7,645 bases of DNA. Origin: Candidatus Thorarchaeota archaeon. GTDB lineage: Archaea; Asgardarchaeota; Thorarchaeia; Thorarchaeales; Thorarchaeaceae. Below the pieces are notes generated by a model. The model did no database searches, was not told where the DNA came from, and worked only from the letters and a program-made list of their open reading frames with translations. Every line of letters starts with the position of its first letter. The stretch's first letter is position 1. The DNA lies in contig JAEOST010000080.1 in NCBI GenBank assembly GCA_016840245.1, forward strand, positions 1 through 7,645, in the 5' to 3' direction. This document shows, piece by piece, positions 7,101 through 7,645 of this stretch. The translations under genes were made by a program, and so were the position numbers.

Positions 7101-7645
7101 CAGGCGCACCTGAATCTTGTTCCAAAGGAACTTCCCACTCTGACTCTCTACGACGACGTTTCCGCCTTCCTGATCCCCAGCGTTTCAGGACAACATATCC
7201 AAGTGTTACTCCTACAACTGCTATTAATGACCATAGTATTGCCATAAAGAAGACGTCATCGATTGGAGGTACAGGAACAAGGATCGATGTTAATAGTTCT
7301 CTAACATTGCCGTCACCATCTTCAATACGAATGGATACTTCAAAGAAACCTCCCGTATCAAGCATGAACTCCTGAGTGTATTTGTAGCCAAGACTCTCAA
7401 CCACTGTTCCAGTAATATTGATTCCTTGGGGGGTTATTATCGAGATTGACACAGACTCAAGGTTGTCATCGAATACATACGCAGTGACGTTTGCTAGTGC
7501 TCCAATTTCATCCATATTGATTTGGACTTCGAATAATCTTGGTTTTTGAGGTACAATTGCATTTGCTATATTCCTTAGCAAACGAAGATTGTCGGCCTCA
7601 TTTTGAATAGCATCATACAGAATGTCATCGTAAACAGTGGAACCA
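7090..7645 (-). CDS. Membrane-anchored surface protein, C-terminal part (5' end outside window)
   Basis: About 184 codons are visible, and the frame runs open off the right edge, so the in-frame TTG at 7581 is not a convincing start. From N to C the fragment shows a helical stretch (about 7645-7550), a beta-rich Ig/fibronectin-like segment (about 7539-7270) with N-x-S/T sequons, a proline-rich linker (VPVPPID), one transmembrane helix (about 7251-7186), and a cytoplasmic tail that opens with a polybasic cluster (GRRKRRRR, about 7170-7147) and ends acidic. This is a type I topology, with the ectodomain outside and the polybasic tail inside. The first visible residues (GSTVYDDI, then LRNIANAIV) recall the end of some von Willebrand factor A domains, but the diagnostic MIDAS aspartates would lie outside the window. 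I do not recognise a specific family, and the function is unknown. It converges on the protease/oxidoreductase operon and overlaps it by 11 bases. Confidence 0.8.
   Translation of the reverse strand, partial: GSTVYDDILYDAIQNEADNLRLLRNIANAIVPQKPRLFEVQINMDEIGALANVTAYVFDDNLESVSISIITPQGINITGTVVESLGYKYTQEFMLDTGGFFEVSIRIEDGDGNVRELLTSILVPVPPIDDVFFMAILWSLIAVVGVTLGYVVLKRWGSGRRKRRRRESEWEVPLEQDSGAPAIE

Noticed and set aside
7579..7581. TTG as start of the minus-strand surface protein
   Set aside because: The frame stays open to the right edge, and the TTG start would leave a membrane protein with no signal peptide.

Overview
The window looks archaeal. Its genes are packed with almost no gaps. They include secreted subtilisin-like proteases that end in a single C-terminal membrane anchor, a surface protein with a polybasic cytoplasmic tail, a GAGGAG ribosome-binding site and an ATGA stop/start overlap. 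Base composition is moderately AT-rich by eye. This combination would fit an Asgard archaeon of the Thorarchaeia type, but that is an inference from style. No taxonomic marker such as an rRNA or ribosomal protein is present.

Layout: three genes run left to right as an apparent operon, and a fourth converges on them from the right. Bases 1-2656 hold the 3' part of a subtilase whose beginning lies left of the window. After only 5 bases a complete paralogous subtilase of 1052 residues follows (2662-5820). Its stop overlaps the start of a 427-residue FAD/NAD(P)-dependent oxidoreductase of the CoA-disulfide reductase/NADH oxidase type (5817-7100). The last 11 bases of that gene overlap, tail to tail, the end of a minus-strand gene (7090-7645) for a membrane-anchored surface protein whose N-terminal part lies right of the window. 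There is no gene-free stretch of any size. No RNA genes, mobile elements or CRISPR arrays were seen.

The two proteases are a tandem duplication that has stayed almost perfectly co-linear. Both keep the catalytic residues visible in the window. Both carry two large insertions in the subtilisin fold: one between Asp and His with EF-hand-like calcium loops, and one between the oxyanion Asn and the Ser that resembles a beta-sandwich (jelly-roll) domain. Both continue into several beta-rich domains and a C-terminal transmembrane helix, so they are probably displayed on the outer face of the cell membrane. The oxidoreductase is cytosolic and lacks the catalytic cysteine of its best-known relatives. 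Its functional link to the proteases is unknown, although the ATGA overlap suggests coupled translation. The most unusual points are the paired ectoproteases with their insertions and the cysteine-less oxidoreductase coupled to them.
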